A stretch of 64,000 nt of DNA from positions 1 to 64,000 of the forward strand of contig SIAK01000005.1 in assembly GCA_009691805.1 (NCBI GenBank). The letters run 5' to 3'. Within the stretch, counting starts at the first letter, position 1, and each line of letters starts with the position of its first letter. Origin of the DNA: Phycisphaerales bacterium (lineage in GTDB: Bacteria > Planctomycetota > Phycisphaerae > Phycisphaerales > SM1A02). The position numbers were made by a program, and so were the translations under genes. Of this stretch, positions 42,957 through 51,923 are shown piece after piece. The notes under the pieces are model-generated. The model was not told the origin of the DNA. It searched no databases and saw nothing but the letters and a program-made list of their open reading frames with translations.

Positions 42957-43152
42957 AATGCTTACTCCAATTTCTAGCAGGACCTTCGAGAGGTTGTTCG
43001 TTGCCTATCGGTGCCCGTCACTCTGCTAGTCAGTGACGAACGACCTTCTGTGCAGCGAACCGAACACGCAAAACTAAACGACAGACCCAAACTAAGCTGA
43101 GAAACGATGCCCAGACGATTTGCATGGGCATCGAGAAAATCCATCGGAAAAC
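42957..43152 (-). other. rpsK-rpoA spacer with two hairpins, rpsD absent
   Basis: The 196-base stretch has no gene in either strand. It contains GATGCCCA/TGGGCATC (43106-43113 with 43125-43132), 20 bases after the rpsK stop, and a second inverted repeat GTCACT/AGTGAC near 43018-43038. Either could act as a partial terminator or a leader element for rpoA. Confidence 0.45.
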
Positions 43153-43548
43153 TCAGACGCGGCGCTTCTTCGGAGCACGGCATCCGTTGTGCGGAATACC
43201 CGTGTGATCCTCGATCGCCGTGACCTTGATACCGTTCGCTGCGAGCGCGGTGATCGCGCTTTCACGACCAGGGCCTGGACCCTTCACGCGCACTTCAACT
43301 TCCTTGAGACCGACGCGCTTCGCCTTCGAAACAGCCTTCTCCGAAGCGCGGGAAGCCGCGAATGGAGTCGACTTGCGTGCGCCCTTGAAGCCCACGGTAC
43401 CCGCGGAATCTTGCGCGATCACATCGCCGTTGGTATCGGTGATCGCGACGATCGTGTTGTTGAACGTCGCGTTGATGTGCACGATGCCGCGCACGACGGA
43501 CTTGCGCACCTTGCTCTTCTTGGTGGATGTTGTTGCAGGCGTTGACAT
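43153..43548 (-). CDS. rpsK: 30S ribosomal protein S11
   Basis: 131 residues, family length. [38 protein letters not shown], and the C-terminal [17 protein letters not shown] are hallmarks of S11, which sits on the platform and contacts the 690 loop and S7. The N-terminal ~15 residues are Thr/Ser/Lys-rich. The gene is separated from rpsM by a 130-base spacer with a tandem repeat. Confidence 0.97.
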   Translation of the reverse strand: MSTPATTSTKKSKVRKSVVRGIVHINATFNNTIVAITDTNGDVIAQDSAGTVGFKGARKSTPFAASRASEKAVSKAKRVGLKEVEVRVKGPGPGRESAITALAANGIKVTAIEDHTGIPHNGCRAPKKRRV

Positions 43549-43640
43549 GGTCTTTGCTTTCGTCAGAGATTCGTTTACAGGCTGTCCTTGCTCCGGACGC
43601 GACTCGCAGGCGAACCCACAGAGTCACTCGAGCACTTCCT

Positions 43641-43679
43641 TGAGGCTAGCTATGAGGGCTAGCTATGAGGGCTATCTAT
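43641..43679 (-). repeat. Three 13-bp tandem repeats at the rpsM stop codon
   Basis: Three head-to-tail copies (43641-43653, 43654-43666, 43667-43679; unit GAGGGCTAGCTAT with one mismatch in the first and one in the last copy) abut the rpsM stop codon on its 3' side. They are too short and too few for a CRISPR. They look like local slippage duplications in the intercistronic spacer. Confidence 0.8.
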
Positions 43680-44056
43680 TAGCCCTTCACGCCCTTCTTG
43701 CCAGCGACCGTCTTCTTGCGACCCTTACGGGTACGCGCGTTCGAACGCGTGCGCTGACCGTGCACTGGCAGACTGCGTCGATGACGATCGCCACGCCAGC
43801 ACTTGATGTCCTTGAGCCGTTGAATGTCCTGCGCGACTTGGCGACGCAGAGCACCTTCCACGATGAACTCCGTATCGATGACCGCGGTGATCGCCGCGAT
43901 CTCGGCTTCCTTGAGGTCATTCGTGCGACGGTCGGGATCGATCCCAACCTTCGTGAGAATGTCGAGTGCGGTCTTGCGTCCGATCCCATGAATGTAGGGG
44001 AGCGAGAATGCAATCTTCTTCTTCTCTGGGATGTCGATGCCTGCGATACGGGGCAT
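43679..44056 (-). CDS. rpsM: 30S ribosomal protein S13
   Basis: 125 residues from ATG 44056 (MPRIAGIDIPEKKKIAFSLP); the frame is open ~13 codons further upstream without similarity. YIHGIGRKTALDIL is the helix-hairpin-helix segment, and the C-terminal RSLPVHGQRTRSNARTRKGR contacts tRNA in the P site and forms the B1a/B1b bridges. The tail ends in KKTVAGKKGVKG. Confidence 0.97.
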   Translation of the reverse strand: MPRIAGIDIPEKKKIAFSLPYIHGIGRKTALDILTKVGIDPDRRTNDLKEAEIAAITAVIDTEFIVEGALRRQVAQDIQRLKDIKCWRGDRHRRSLPVHGQRTRSNARTRKGRKKTVAGKKGVKG

Positions 44057-44145
44057 AGTGTGAGTCCTTCTTCTAGTCGAACCCGCGCGAACCATTGCGT
44101 GCGGGGTTTCAGATCAGTACGAATGCGAACTTGCGTGACGCTGAA

Positions 44146-44262
44146 TCAACCTTGGCGTTGCTTCAGACGTGGATTCTTCTTGTTGATGACAAATCGCTTG
44201 CCCTTGCGGACGACGATCTGGCAGTCTTGTGTGCGGCGCTTAATGCTTGAACGAACCTTCAT
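44146..44262 (-). CDS. rpmJ: 50S ribosomal protein L36, zinc-free form
   Basis: A 38-residue gene: [20 protein letters not shown] at the N-terminus and [10 protein letters not shown] at the end. It aligns without gaps to bacterial L36, where a zinc ion is held by Cys11, Cys14, Cys27 and His33. Here these positions are Thr, Cys, Asn and Leu, so only Cys14 remains and zinc cannot be bound. The gene sits at its usual place between infA and rpsM. Confidence 0.95.
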   Translation of the reverse strand: MKVRSSIKRRTQDCQIVVRKGKRFVINKKNPRLKQRQG

Positions 44263-44320
44263 AGTGGACCTCTTGCAGTGCTTCAATAGCTTGCGTGACT
44301 TCTAAACTCGGGAGCGAAAA

Positions 44321-44536
44321 TCAGAATCGGTAAATGATGCGACCCTTGGTCATGTCGTAGGGACTCATCTCAATCGTGACACGGTCGCCAGGCAGAATGC
44401 GGATAAAAAACTTTCTCATCTTGCCGCTGACATATGCCAAGATCTCTTGGTTGTTCTGAAGACGCACTCGGAACTTTGCGTCCGGGAGTGCTTCAGTAAC
44501 TTCAGCGTCGAGAGTGATTTTGTCTTCTTTAGGCAT
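44321..44536 (-). CDS. infA: Translation initiation factor IF-1
   Basis: 71 residues of a single OB fold: [40 protein letters not shown], and [20 protein letters not shown] are the family pattern. IF-1 binds the ribosomal A site during initiation. The usual KNYIRI motif is replaced by [11 protein letters not shown], a common variation. It follows secY directly; map and adk, present here in many bacteria, are absent. Confidence 0.96.
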   Translation of the reverse strand: MPKEDKITLDAEVTEALPDAKFRVRLQNNQEILAYVSGKMRKFFIRILPGDRVTIEMSPYDMTKGRIIYRF

Positions 44537-44631
44537 TCCGTGTTGCGCCCAGCGCGCGTCCTCTATCAGTCATCAGGCCTTCTTCATAAACATTGTCAAA
44601 CACATTGTCCACACCAGCGTGAACACCTCGG

Positions 44632-46053
44632 TTACCCCTTGGCGCTGCGGACGCGCGGTGCGCGATCCCCAACTCCCTTCGAGAGGAAACCTGAATAATT
44701 ACGCATAAGGAGGTTAGCCTCGATTCGTTGAATCAAGTCTAGACCGACACTCACGACGATAAGCAGACCAGTTCCTCCAAGGAACTGACTGACATTGAAC
44801 GGAATACCCATCTGCGACGACACGACGGTCGGGATAATCGCGATGGCAGCAAGGAATCCACCGCCAACATACGTGATGCGCTCCATCACCTGCTCGAGAT
44901 ACTCGGCGGTGTAAGGGCCAGGACGAATGCCAGGAATGAAACTACCGTGCTGCTTCAACTGCTTCGCCATCTCGTCTGGTGAGAACTGGACGGTCGTCCA
45001 GAAGTAGCTGAAGAAGAAGATCATGGCAATCTCAACCAAGACGTAGAGGTAACCGCTGTTCTCGAAGTTCGAAGAGAAGAAGCTCGTGGTCGAGCTCCAC
45101 CAGTTCGCTTGGCCCGAAGAGCGCGCTGAATCGGCGAGCATGCCGAAAATCCACGCGGGGAAAACCATGAGCGAGCTCGCGAACACGATCGGCATGACGC
45201 CAGCGTGATTGAGGCGCAGTGGGAGATAGTGACGCTGACCGCCAAACACCTTGCGACCGCGCGTGTGCTTCGCTTGCTGAATCAGGATGCGTCGTTGCGC
45301 GACAGTGATGACAACTGCGCCTGCAACAACGAAAAGGAATCCACCGATGAGAAGCAAGAGACCGATAGGGCCAAGCTTGCCTGCTTCACTGCTTTGAATC
45401 GAAGGATCGAAGCTCGTAACCACCCAGTCAATCGCGCTCGGCATGCGAGCGAGAATGCCAGCAGTGAGAATCAGCGAGACACCGTTACCGATGCCGTGCT
45501 TATCAATCTGCTCACCGAGCCACATCAAGAAGAGGCTGCCTGCGGTGAGCGCGACAATGCCCGCAAGATAGAAATTGAAGAGGTCCGCGGTGGAGATCAG
45601 GTACTTCGGCTGCACGAGATTGGATGTCACGAGGTACTGCAGCCACATGTATCCCTGCAAGATGCAGAGACCAACAGTTGCGTACCGAGTCCACTCCATG
45701 ATTTTCTGCTGACCGCTCGTGCCTTCCTTACGAAGTTCTTGGAACATCGGAAGGACGGTCGTGAGCAGTTGGAAGATGATGCCCGCCGTGATGTACGGCA
45801 TGATCCCAAGGCCGAAGATCGTGGACTGTTGAAGACTTCCACCCGAAAAGATCGACGCGTACTCGAGGATGCGCCCGAATCCGGTCGTGTCCCCTGTCGT
45901 CGCCTTCTGCGCAGCATCGTGCAACTGTTGTTGATCGACGCCGACAAGCGGAATCCAAAAGCCGATGCGATAAATCGCAAGCATCGCCAGTGTGAAGAAC
46001 ACGCGGCGGCGCAGATCGGGAATCTTGAAGATGTTCGCGAAGGCTTGAAGCAT
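44632..46053 (-). CDS. secY: Protein translocase subunit SecY
   Basis: 473 residues with ten predicted transmembrane helices, beginning FKIPDLRRRVFFTLAMLAIY. Typical blocks are GIMPYITAGIIFQLLTTVLP, RYATVGLCILQGYMWLQYLV, VSLILTAGILARMPSAI, RHYLPLRLNHAGVMPIVFAS and IRPGPYTAEYLEQVMERITY, and the C-terminal MRNYSGFLSKG. SecY forms the protein-conducting channel with SecE and SecG. The segment around residues 45-75 (VDQQQLHDAAQKATTGDTTG) is a periplasmic loop somewhat longer than usual. Confidence 0.96.
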   Translation of the reverse strand: MLQAFANIFKIPDLRRRVFFTLAMLAIYRIGFWIPLVGVDQQQLHDAAQKATTGDTTGFGRILEYASIFSGGSLQQSTIFGLGIMPYITAGIIFQLLTTVLPMFQELRKEGTSGQQKIMEWTRYATVGLCILQGYMWLQYLVTSNLVQPKYLISTADLFNFYLAGIVALTAGSLFLMWLGEQIDKHGIGNGVSLILTAGILARMPSAIDWVVTSFDPSIQSSEAGKLGPIGLLLLIGGFLFVVAGAVVITVAQRRILIQQAKHTRGRKVFGGQRHYLPLRLNHAGVMPIVFASSLMVFPAWIFGMLADSARSSGQANWWSSTTSFFSSNFENSGYLYVLVEIAMIFFFSYFWTTVQFSPDEMAKQLKQHGSFIPGIRPGPYTAEYLEQVMERITYVGGGFLAAIAIIPTVVSSQMGIPFNVSQFLGGTGLLIVVSVGLDLIQRIEANLLMRNYSGFLSKGVGDRAPRVRSAKG

Positions 46054-46101
46054 GCTTATCGAGATCTCAAAGGCATCAGACGTACGAACTTCACTCTTGC
46101 G

Positions 46102-46599
46102 TTACTTAACTGTCTTCGCGGACTTCAGAGTCTTCACGAAGGGAGTCCTACCAACAACCAATGTGCAAAAACCGCCCGCTGCTTCAATCTTGGTCGTTGC
46201 GGTCTCGCTGAACTTCCCAGCGACGAACTTGAGCTTCTTGGCGATATCGCCATGACCGAGGATCTTGAGCTGTAGCTTGGAGTTCTTCACGAGACCGAGC
46301 TTCACGCAGAGCGCGAGGTCGACAGTCGTGCCTTCATCCACAACTTCAGCGATCTGGCTGACATTGACCACGTAGTAGTCCGTGCGGAAGCCGGTGTTCT
46401 TGAAGCCGCGCTTGGGGAAGCGACGAGCAAATGGTGTTTGACCGCCTTCGTAGGATGGACGACTCGTCCAACCCGCGCGGCTCTTTGCACCGTTGTGTCC
46501 ACGTGTCGAGGTGCCGCCGATACCGGAGCCCTCACCGCGTCCGACGCGCTTGCGCTTCTTGTTTGCACCCGCCTTGGCGGTAATGTCATGGATCATCAT
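46102..46599 (-). CDS. rplO: 50S ribosomal protein L15
   Basis: 165 residues. The Gly/Arg-rich N-terminal extension (KRVGRGEGSGIGGTSTRGHN, then GAKSRAGW) penetrates 23S rRNA. FEGGQTP is present as YEGGQTPFARRFPKRGFKN. The C-terminal globular part ends with GGFCTLVVGRTPFVKTLKSA. It precedes secY by 48 bases. The preceding gene is rpsE; rpmD (L30) is absent from the 103-base gap between them. Confidence 0.95.
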   Translation of the reverse strand: MMIHDITAKAGANKKRKRVGRGEGSGIGGTSTRGHNGAKSRAGWTSRPSYEGGQTPFARRFPKRGFKNTGFRTDYYVVNVSQIAEVVDEGTTVDLALCVKLGLVKNSKLQLKILGHGDIAKKLKFVAGKFSETATTKIEAAGGFCTLVVGRTPFVKTLKSAKTVK

Positions 46600-46702
46600 G
46601 GCTGTACTGCTCCGTCTTTCACTCCGGAAGATTCCGGAAACTGGCTTGCATGCTTGAACTGCTTGAAGGACTCAACTTTTAATCGGCTCTCGATATTCAA
46701 AC

Positions 46703-47422
<720 letters not shown>

Positions 47423-47494
47423 GATTGAATCGCCTGTATGCGGACCGGTGCGTGTGTGACGCTCGGAAAAAGAAACCTTAGAAACTCGTACGAC

Positions 47495-47854
47495 TTAGAA
47501 CTGCAGACCTGTAGCGCGTGCGCTCTCAGCCACGGCCTTCACGCGACCGTGAAAGCGGAAACCGTTGCGATCGAAGACGACCGCTTGGACGCCCTTCGCA
47601 ATCGCGCGCTCTGCGACAAGCTTGCCCACGGAAGTTGCTTCCGCGGACTTGTTGCCACTCGACACGAAACCCTTGTCGCGGGTGCTCGCGGATGCGAGCG
47701 TGTGACCAGACAAGTCATCGATGACTTGCGCATAGATATGACTGAGCGAACGGAAGACCGTGAGGCGCGGACGGCTCGGTGAGCCGAGGAGCGTCTTTCG
47801 GATACCTGCCTTGCGGCGTGATCGGTTGATTCTCTTGGATGCTGTCGAATTCAT
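47495..47854 (-). CDS. rplR: 50S ribosomal protein L18
   Basis: 119 residues, 5S rRNA-binding. [60 protein letters not shown] and [20 protein letters not shown] match the L18 family throughout. The gene lies between rplF and rpsE at its normal place. Confidence 0.97.
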   Translation of the reverse strand: MNSTASKRINRSRRKAGIRKTLLGSPSRPRLTVFRSLSHIYAQVIDDLSGHTLASASTRDKGFVSSGNKSAEATSVGKLVAERAIAKGVQAVVFDRNGFRFHGRVKAVAESARATGLQF

Positions 47855-47912
47855 GTTCGTTCCTCTGAATTGGTGTAGGCCCAGACGCTAACACTCCATT
47901 GCGGACGGAGTA

Positions 47913-48473
47913 TTAGGCGCCGAAAGCCTTGCCTTGCTTACGGGTAATCGTTTCTTCGAGATACTTCACGCCCTTGCCGTTGTAGGGCTCGGGCTTGCGT
48001 TGCATGCGGACTTGCGCGGCGAATCCGCCGACGGCTTGCTTGTCGTTGCCTGTGATCGTGAGGAGGTTGCCTTCGACAACAACGTTCACGCCAGCAGGGA
48101 TCGCCATGATGATCGGGTGGCAGAAGCCAACTTGGAGGACAAGGTTCTTGCCCTGCAACTTCGCGGTGTAGCCGACGCCGTTGACTTCAAGCTTGCGCTC
48201 GTAGCCCTTCGTCACGCCTTCGATCATGTTGTTGATCGTGGAGCGAGTCGTGCCCCAGTACGCGCGTCGACCACCGATGTCGACCTTCTTCATGTCGTCG
48301 ACGCCGCACACGACTTCCTTCTTGGAGTCGTCGTACACGACGGTCATCTCAGGACGGATCACGAACTTCAACGTGCCCTTCGGACCGGTGACAGAAACCT
48401 CGCGAGTCGCGGCTGCGATAGCAACTTTGACGCCGGCGGGGACTGGGATGGACTGCTTGCCAATGCGGGACAT
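47913..48473 (-). CDS. rplF: 50S ribosomal protein L6
   Basis: 186 residues from ATG 48473 (MSRIGKQSIPVPAGVKVAIA). Two repeated L6 domains are visible, with VTGPKGTLKF and the C-terminal rRNA-binding part YNGKGVKYLEETITRKQGKA. L6 contacts the sarcin-ricin loop region. Eight extra in-frame codons upstream are not needed. Confidence 0.97.
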   Translation of the reverse strand: MSRIGKQSIPVPAGVKVAIAAATREVSVTGPKGTLKFVIRPEMTVVYDDSKKEVVCGVDDMKKVDIGGRRAYWGTTRSTINNMIEGVTKGYERKLEVNGVGYTAKLQGKNLVLQVGFCHPIIMAIPAGVNVVVEGNLLTITGNDKQAVGGFAAQVRMQRKPEPYNGKGVKYLEETITRKQGKAFGA

Positions 48474-48539
48474 GGTGTATTCCTGCGGAAGGATCAAACG
48501 GGGAATTCAGTCAAACGAAAACACTAGACAAACGCGCGA

Positions 48540-48938
48540 TTAGAAGACGAGTGCGACGACTTCGCCGCCGACCTTCATCTCGCGAGCCTTACGATCGCTC
48601 ATCACGCCTTGGCTTGTCGAAACGATCGACATACCAAGGCCTTCGTGTGGTCGGGGCAACGCATCGAACGCGGAGTACACGCGTCGACCGGACTTCGAGA
48701 CGCGCTCGATGCCGCTGATGAGTTGCTCGCCACGCGAACCATACTTGAGGTGAATGCGAATGATGCCTTGGCGTCCGTCGGCAACGTGCTCGAAGTCAGA
48801 GATGAAACCCTCTTCCTTCAACACAGAGGCGACGCCACGGTTCAACTTGTTCGAAAGCGTGACGACAGACTTCTCGCGATTCCGCAGAGCGTTGCGAATT
48901 CGGGTGAGCATGTCAGCGGTCAGGTCTTGGATGGACAT
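48540..48938 (-). CDS. rpsH: 30S ribosomal protein S8
   Basis: 132 residues from ATG 48938 (MSIQDLTADMLTRIRNALRN). The C-terminal signature ALPRPHEGLGMSIVSTSQGV and MSDRKAREMKVGGEVVALVF is intact. S8 binds central-domain 16S rRNA and, in E. coli, represses its own operon. The frame runs 41 codons further upstream but without family similarity. Confidence 0.97.
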   Translation of the reverse strand: MSIQDLTADMLTRIRNALRNREKSVVTLSNKLNRGVASVLKEEGFISDFEHVADGRQGIIRIHLKYGSRGEQLISGIERVSKSGRRVYSAFDALPRPHEGLGMSIVSTSQGVMSDRKAREMKVGGEVVALVF

Positions 48939-49061
48939 GGATCGTTCCTTCGAGGCCAACATTGGCCGGACTATCTCAACTACGGACTCAAACACTTGCA
49001 GACGCCAGAGTGAACTTCGCAACGCGATCTCACGGATCGCATCTCGAAACCACCCGTTCAA

Positions 49062-49247
49062 TCACCAACTTGCCTTGCGCATACCTGGGATCATGCCCTT
49101 GAGCGCGAGCTCGCGAAGCATGATGCGGCTAATACGGAATTTTCGATACACGCCTCGCTTGCGGCCGGTCAGCTCACAGCGGACCTCCTTGCGCGAGGAG
49201 AATTTCGGCGTTCGCTTCATGCGGTTGAAGGTTCGCTTGCTAGCCAT
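49062..49247 (-). CDS. rpsN: 30S ribosomal protein S14, short zinc-free form
   Basis: 61 residues, the exact length of the short zinc-binding S14 (type Z), with [20 protein letters not shown] and [16 protein letters not shown] at the ends. Gapless comparison with type Z places its four zinc cysteines at 24, 27, 40 and 43; here they are Cys, Thr, Ser and Met. Zinc binding is therefore lost although the short architecture is kept. S14 sits in the 30S head near the decoding site. Confidence 0.95.
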   Translation of the reverse strand: MASKRTFNRMKRTPKFSSRKEVRCELTGRKRGVYRKFRISRIMLRELALKGMIPGMRKASW

Positions 49248-49342
49248 ACTGGTGGTTCCTATTCGTTCGGTGCAGTCAGAGACATCTCGGAGGTGGAATC
49301 ATGGTTCTCATAGAAACCCATCCGCCGCGATGTGGGGTTGGT

Positions 49343-49939
49343 TTACTTCTTGGTCTTCTTCTCTTCAGGGATGGCAAAGGGCATTCCCATTTCACCCAGC
49401 ACGAAGCGACTCATCTTGGGATTCGAATTCTCGAACACCATGGTGATGTGCATACCGTGCGTGATCGTGGAATTGACCATACTGATTTCTGGCCACACTG
49501 CTTGCTCAGTCAGACCGAGCGAGTAGCTGCCTCCTTCATCAAATGCAGTCTCCTTCACGCCGCGGAAATCCTTGATACGAGGAATCGCGAGGTTGATGAG
49601 ACGATCGAGGAAGTTCCACATGCGCTCGCGGCGCATCGTCACCATCACGGCGCTCGGATTGCCTTCACGAACCTTGAAGTTCGCGACTGCCTTGCGTGCC
49701 TTGATGAGGATGGCGCGTTGACCGGAAATGGTGGCGAAGTTCTTGAGGAACTGATCGCGCACTTCGGGCTTCAGTTTCTGGTTGTCGAGATACTTGCCGA
49801 GGCCAGCATTCACGACAATCTTCTTCAGCACGGGCACTTGGTGCGCGTTGTCCAGTTTGAACTCGGCCATCGTCTTGGCGATGATCGCGTCCTTGTAGAG
49901 CTGCTGGAGGCGGGGTTTGGTTGGAGTAGTGGCGGACAT
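49343..49939 (-). CDS. rplE: 50S ribosomal protein L5
   Basis: 198 residues. LQQLYKDAIIAKTMAEFKLD, VPVLKKIVVNAGLGKYLDNQ, FATISGQRAILIKARKAVAN and FKVREGNPSAVMVTMRRERM are characteristic, as is the C-terminal FEEKG-like region. L5 binds 5S rRNA and contacts P-site tRNA. The N-terminal ~10 residues (SATTPTKPR) are a small extension. Confidence 0.97.
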   Translation of the reverse strand: MSATTPTKPRLQQLYKDAIIAKTMAEFKLDNAHQVPVLKKIVVNAGLGKYLDNQKLKPEVRDQFLKNFATISGQRAILIKARKAVANFKVREGNPSAVMVTMRRERMWNFLDRLINLAIPRIKDFRGVKETAFDEGGSYSLGLTEQAVWPEISMVNSTITHGMHITMVFENSNPKMSRFVLGEMGMPFAIPEEKKTKK

Positions 49940-49998
49940 GGATCTGGATTCCTTACTGCACTCTGCGCAGACGGAAGTGCTTTCTTCAAATACTGCGT

Positions 49999-50346
49999 TT
50001 AGGCTTTCTTCGCGGTCTTGCGTGGCCCATGAAGGACGGACAATTGCTTGGCGCCCTTCACAGTGACGCGCACCTTCGAACCATCCGCCTTCGTTGAAAA
50101 GCGAACGCGCGAAGCCTTGCCATCAACAGCGGGAGAAACGTTGCTGCGATGCAGTGGTGCTTCTTGCTTGAGGATCGTGCCTTGCGGACGAGTTTGGGTG
50201 CGCTTGAGATGGAAGGTGCGAATGTTCGCGCCCTTCACGACCACGCGATCGCCTTCAGTCTCGACGCGGAGGATTTCACCCACGACACCCTTTGAGGCGC
50301 CCTTGGTGACGATGACAACATCGCCCTTTTTCACATGGTTCGGCAT
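49999..50346 (-). CDS. rplX: 50S ribosomal protein L24
   Basis: 115 residues with an N-terminal KOW motif (HVKKGDVVIVTKGASKGVVG), followed by KGANIRTFHLKRTQTRPQGT and APLHRSNVS. L24 starts 50S assembly at the 5' end of 23S rRNA. It begins one base after the rplN stop. Confidence 0.96.
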   Translation of the reverse strand: MPNHVKKGDVVIVTKGASKGVVGEILRVETEGDRVVVKGANIRTFHLKRTQTRPQGTILKQEAPLHRSNVSPAVDGKASRVRFSTKADGSKVRVTVKGAKQLSVLHGPRKTAKKA

Positions 50347-50347
50347 A

Positions 50348-50734
50348 TCAGATGACCTCCGTCGCGAGCGACACGATTTTCATGAAGTTCCGCTCGCGCA
50401 ATTCGCGGGCGACAGCTCCGAAGATGCGAGTGCCCTTCGGATTGCCATCTTCGTCGACGAGCACGCAGGCGTTCGAATCGAAGCGCACGTACGAGCCGTC
50501 TTCGCGGCGGGTTGGGGACTTGCAACGCACGATGATGGCCTGCGCTTTATCGCCAGCCTTCACTTCGCCGTTCGGCAATGCCTTCTTAATACTGACAACG
50601 ATCCGATCGCCAATGCCCATGGTGAGGCGACTGAACTTACCGGAGGCTGTCGAAGAACCGAGAACGCCGATCACCATCGCTAATTTAGCGCCGGAGTTGT
50701 CTGCGACTTCGAGTCTGGATTCCTTCTGGATCAT
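50348..50734 (-). CDS. rplN: 50S ribosomal protein L14
   Basis: 128 residues. [40 protein letters not shown] and [40 protein letters not shown] are highly conserved L14 sequence. The protein sits at the subunit interface. Residues around 68-80 ([20 protein letters not shown]) carry a small insertion. Confidence 0.97.
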   Translation of the reverse strand: MIQKESRLEVADNSGAKLAMVIGVLGSSTASGKFSRLTMGIGDRIVVSIKKALPNGEVKAGDKAQAIIVRCKSPTRREDGSYVRFDSNACVLVDEDGNPKGTRIFGAVARELRERNFMKIVSLATEVI

Positions 50735-50795
50735 GGTGGTTCCTACCTATCAAACTCTGACTTGTGCGACTCGATGCGTTCGAGTCCATGTCTTG

Positions 50796-50866
50796 AAAAA
50801 CCTAACCTAGAAAAACCTAACCTAGAAAAACCTAACCTAGAAAAACCTAACCTAGAAAAACCTAAC
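50796..50866 (-). repeat. 15-bp tandem repeat in the rpsQ-rplN spacer
   Basis: Four perfect copies of AAAAACCTAACCTAG (50796-50855) plus 11 bases of a fifth occupy the 140-base gap, beginning a few bases after the rpsQ stop on the minus strand. On the transcript the unit reads CTAGGTTAGGTTTTT. It has T-runs but no hairpin, so it is not a terminator. Confidence 0.93.
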
Positions 50867-50874
50867 ACTGCGAA

Positions 50875-51189
50875 TCAGCGAGCCGCGATTTCCTTCAGCG
50901 TGAGATGCGAGCCTTCCGGCGCCTTCTCGACGACGCGCACGAGCACCCAGTGCTTGGTACGCGAGATTGGACGGCACTCCGCCACTTCAACGCGATCACC
51001 GAGATGCGACTCGTTGTTCTCGTCGTGGACGTGGAGCACGGTCTTCTTCTTGATGTACTTGCCGTACTTGATGTGACGCGAAACGTACGGAATAACAACC
51101 GTACGAGTCTTGTTGCGTGCATCGCTCTCCACGACACCGATGCGGCGTGGCGACTTCTCAGGGGTCAAGATCTCAGCTGTATGACTCAC
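50875..51189 (-). CDS. rpsQ: 30S ribosomal protein S17
   Basis: 104 residues, with ~15 extra N-terminal residues before RRIGVVESDARNKTRTVVIP. KKKTVLHVHDENNESHLGDR and VEVAECRPISRTKHWVLVRV complete the OB-fold pattern of S17, a primary 16S rRNA binder. The start overlaps the rpmC stop by 4 bases. Confidence 0.96.
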   Translation of the reverse strand: MSHTAEILTPEKSPRRIGVVESDARNKTRTVVIPYVSRHIKYGKYIKKKTVLHVHDENNESHLGDRVEVAECRPISRTKHWVLVRVVEKAPEGSHLTLKEIAAR

Positions 51190-51398
51190 TTGCTCGTCTC
51201 CTTCGCCGCGGCTGTCGCGCGTGCGGTGGTCTCGGTCAAGACGCGCGCGATGTCCTTGCGCGTCTTCTTGAATTGGGAGTTGTCAGCGACTTTCTCGCTC
51301 ACGCTTTGACGGCGAAGATCGAAGAGACGGCGACGGAGGCCGGTGACCTCGATCGCGAGGTCTTCAGCGTTCATCGAATGGATTGCCTTAGCTTTCAT
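51186..51398 (-). CDS. rpmC: 50S ribosomal protein L29
   Basis: 70 residues from ATG 51398 (MKAKAIHSMNAEDLAIEVTG), then LRRRLFDLRRQSVSEKVADN, the two-helix L29 pattern, and the R..IAR motif in KTRKDIARVLTE. It lies near the tunnel exit, at the SRP docking site. Upstream in-frame codons are not conserved. Confidence 0.95.
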   Translation of the reverse strand: MKAKAIHSMNAEDLAIEVTGLRRRLFDLRRQSVSEKVADNSQFKKTRKDIARVLTETTARATAAAKETSK

Positions 51399-51425
51399 GG
51401 GTATCAGTGCTCCTATCTTCAACAA

Positions 51426-51848
51426 TCAAACTGCGAGGCGACGGCCAACGAAACGGCAACGGACGGGCATCTTGTAGGCGATGCGTGCGAGTGCCTGCTT
51501 CGCGAGATCCTCAGGGACGCCCGCAACTTCAAACAACATGGTGCCTGGCTTGATGCGTGCTGCCCAGTAATCGACGTCGGCCTTACCCTTACCCATTCGG
51601 GTTTCGAGTGGCTTCTTCGAAATCGGCTTGTCTGGGAAGACGCGAATGTAAATCTTGCCTTGACGACGGAGGAAGTGCTGTGCAGCAATACGACCCGCTT
51701 CGATCTGCCGTGCCGTGAGCCAATGTGGCTCAAGCGTTTGCAGACCAAAGTCGCCGTACGCAACATAATTGCCGCGCGTCGCGCAGCCATTAAGCTTGCC
51801 GCGCTGTTGCTTTCGAAACTTGACGCGTTTTGGCATCAGGCCTGACAT
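51426..51848 (-). CDS. rplP: 50S ribosomal protein L16
   Basis: 140 residues. MPKRVKFRKQQRGKLNGCAT, FGLQTLEPHWLTARQIEAGR, YIRVFPDKPISKKPLETRMG and KGKADVDYWAARIKPGTMLF cover the whole family profile. L16 helps position tRNAs between the A and P sites. The start may be ATG 51839 (MPKRVKF), one start earlier than the family average is MSGL. Confidence 0.96.
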   Translation of the reverse strand: MSGLMPKRVKFRKQQRGKLNGCATRGNYVAYGDFGLQTLEPHWLTARQIEAGRIAAQHFLRRQGKIYIRVFPDKPISKKPLETRMGKGKADVDYWAARIKPGTMLFEVAGVPEDLAKQALARIAYKMPVRCRFVGRRLAV

Positions 51849-51923
51849 CGGTCGTCTCCAGGAAACGGGGAAATCTGAACTATGGACTGAACTAGTAAAA
51901 CTCTTAGAACTTCAAACACTCGA

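Noticed and set aside
41880-42977. Plus-strand open frame (365 codons) opposite rpoA
   Set aside because: Antisense to rpoA, which is certain; composition (His, Arg, Leu rich) is that of a mirror frame.
46600-46702. Search for rpmD (L30) between rpsE and rplO
   Set aside because: The gap is only 103 bases and holds no frame of sufficient length on the minus strand.
50796-50866. CRISPR array
   Set aside because: Units of 15 bp directly head to tail without spacers; no cas gene nearby.
50762-51076. Open frame with repeated LEKPN pentapeptides
   Set aside because: The repeats come from the 15-bp non-coding tandem repeat between rpsQ and rplN; the rest is antisense to rpsQ.
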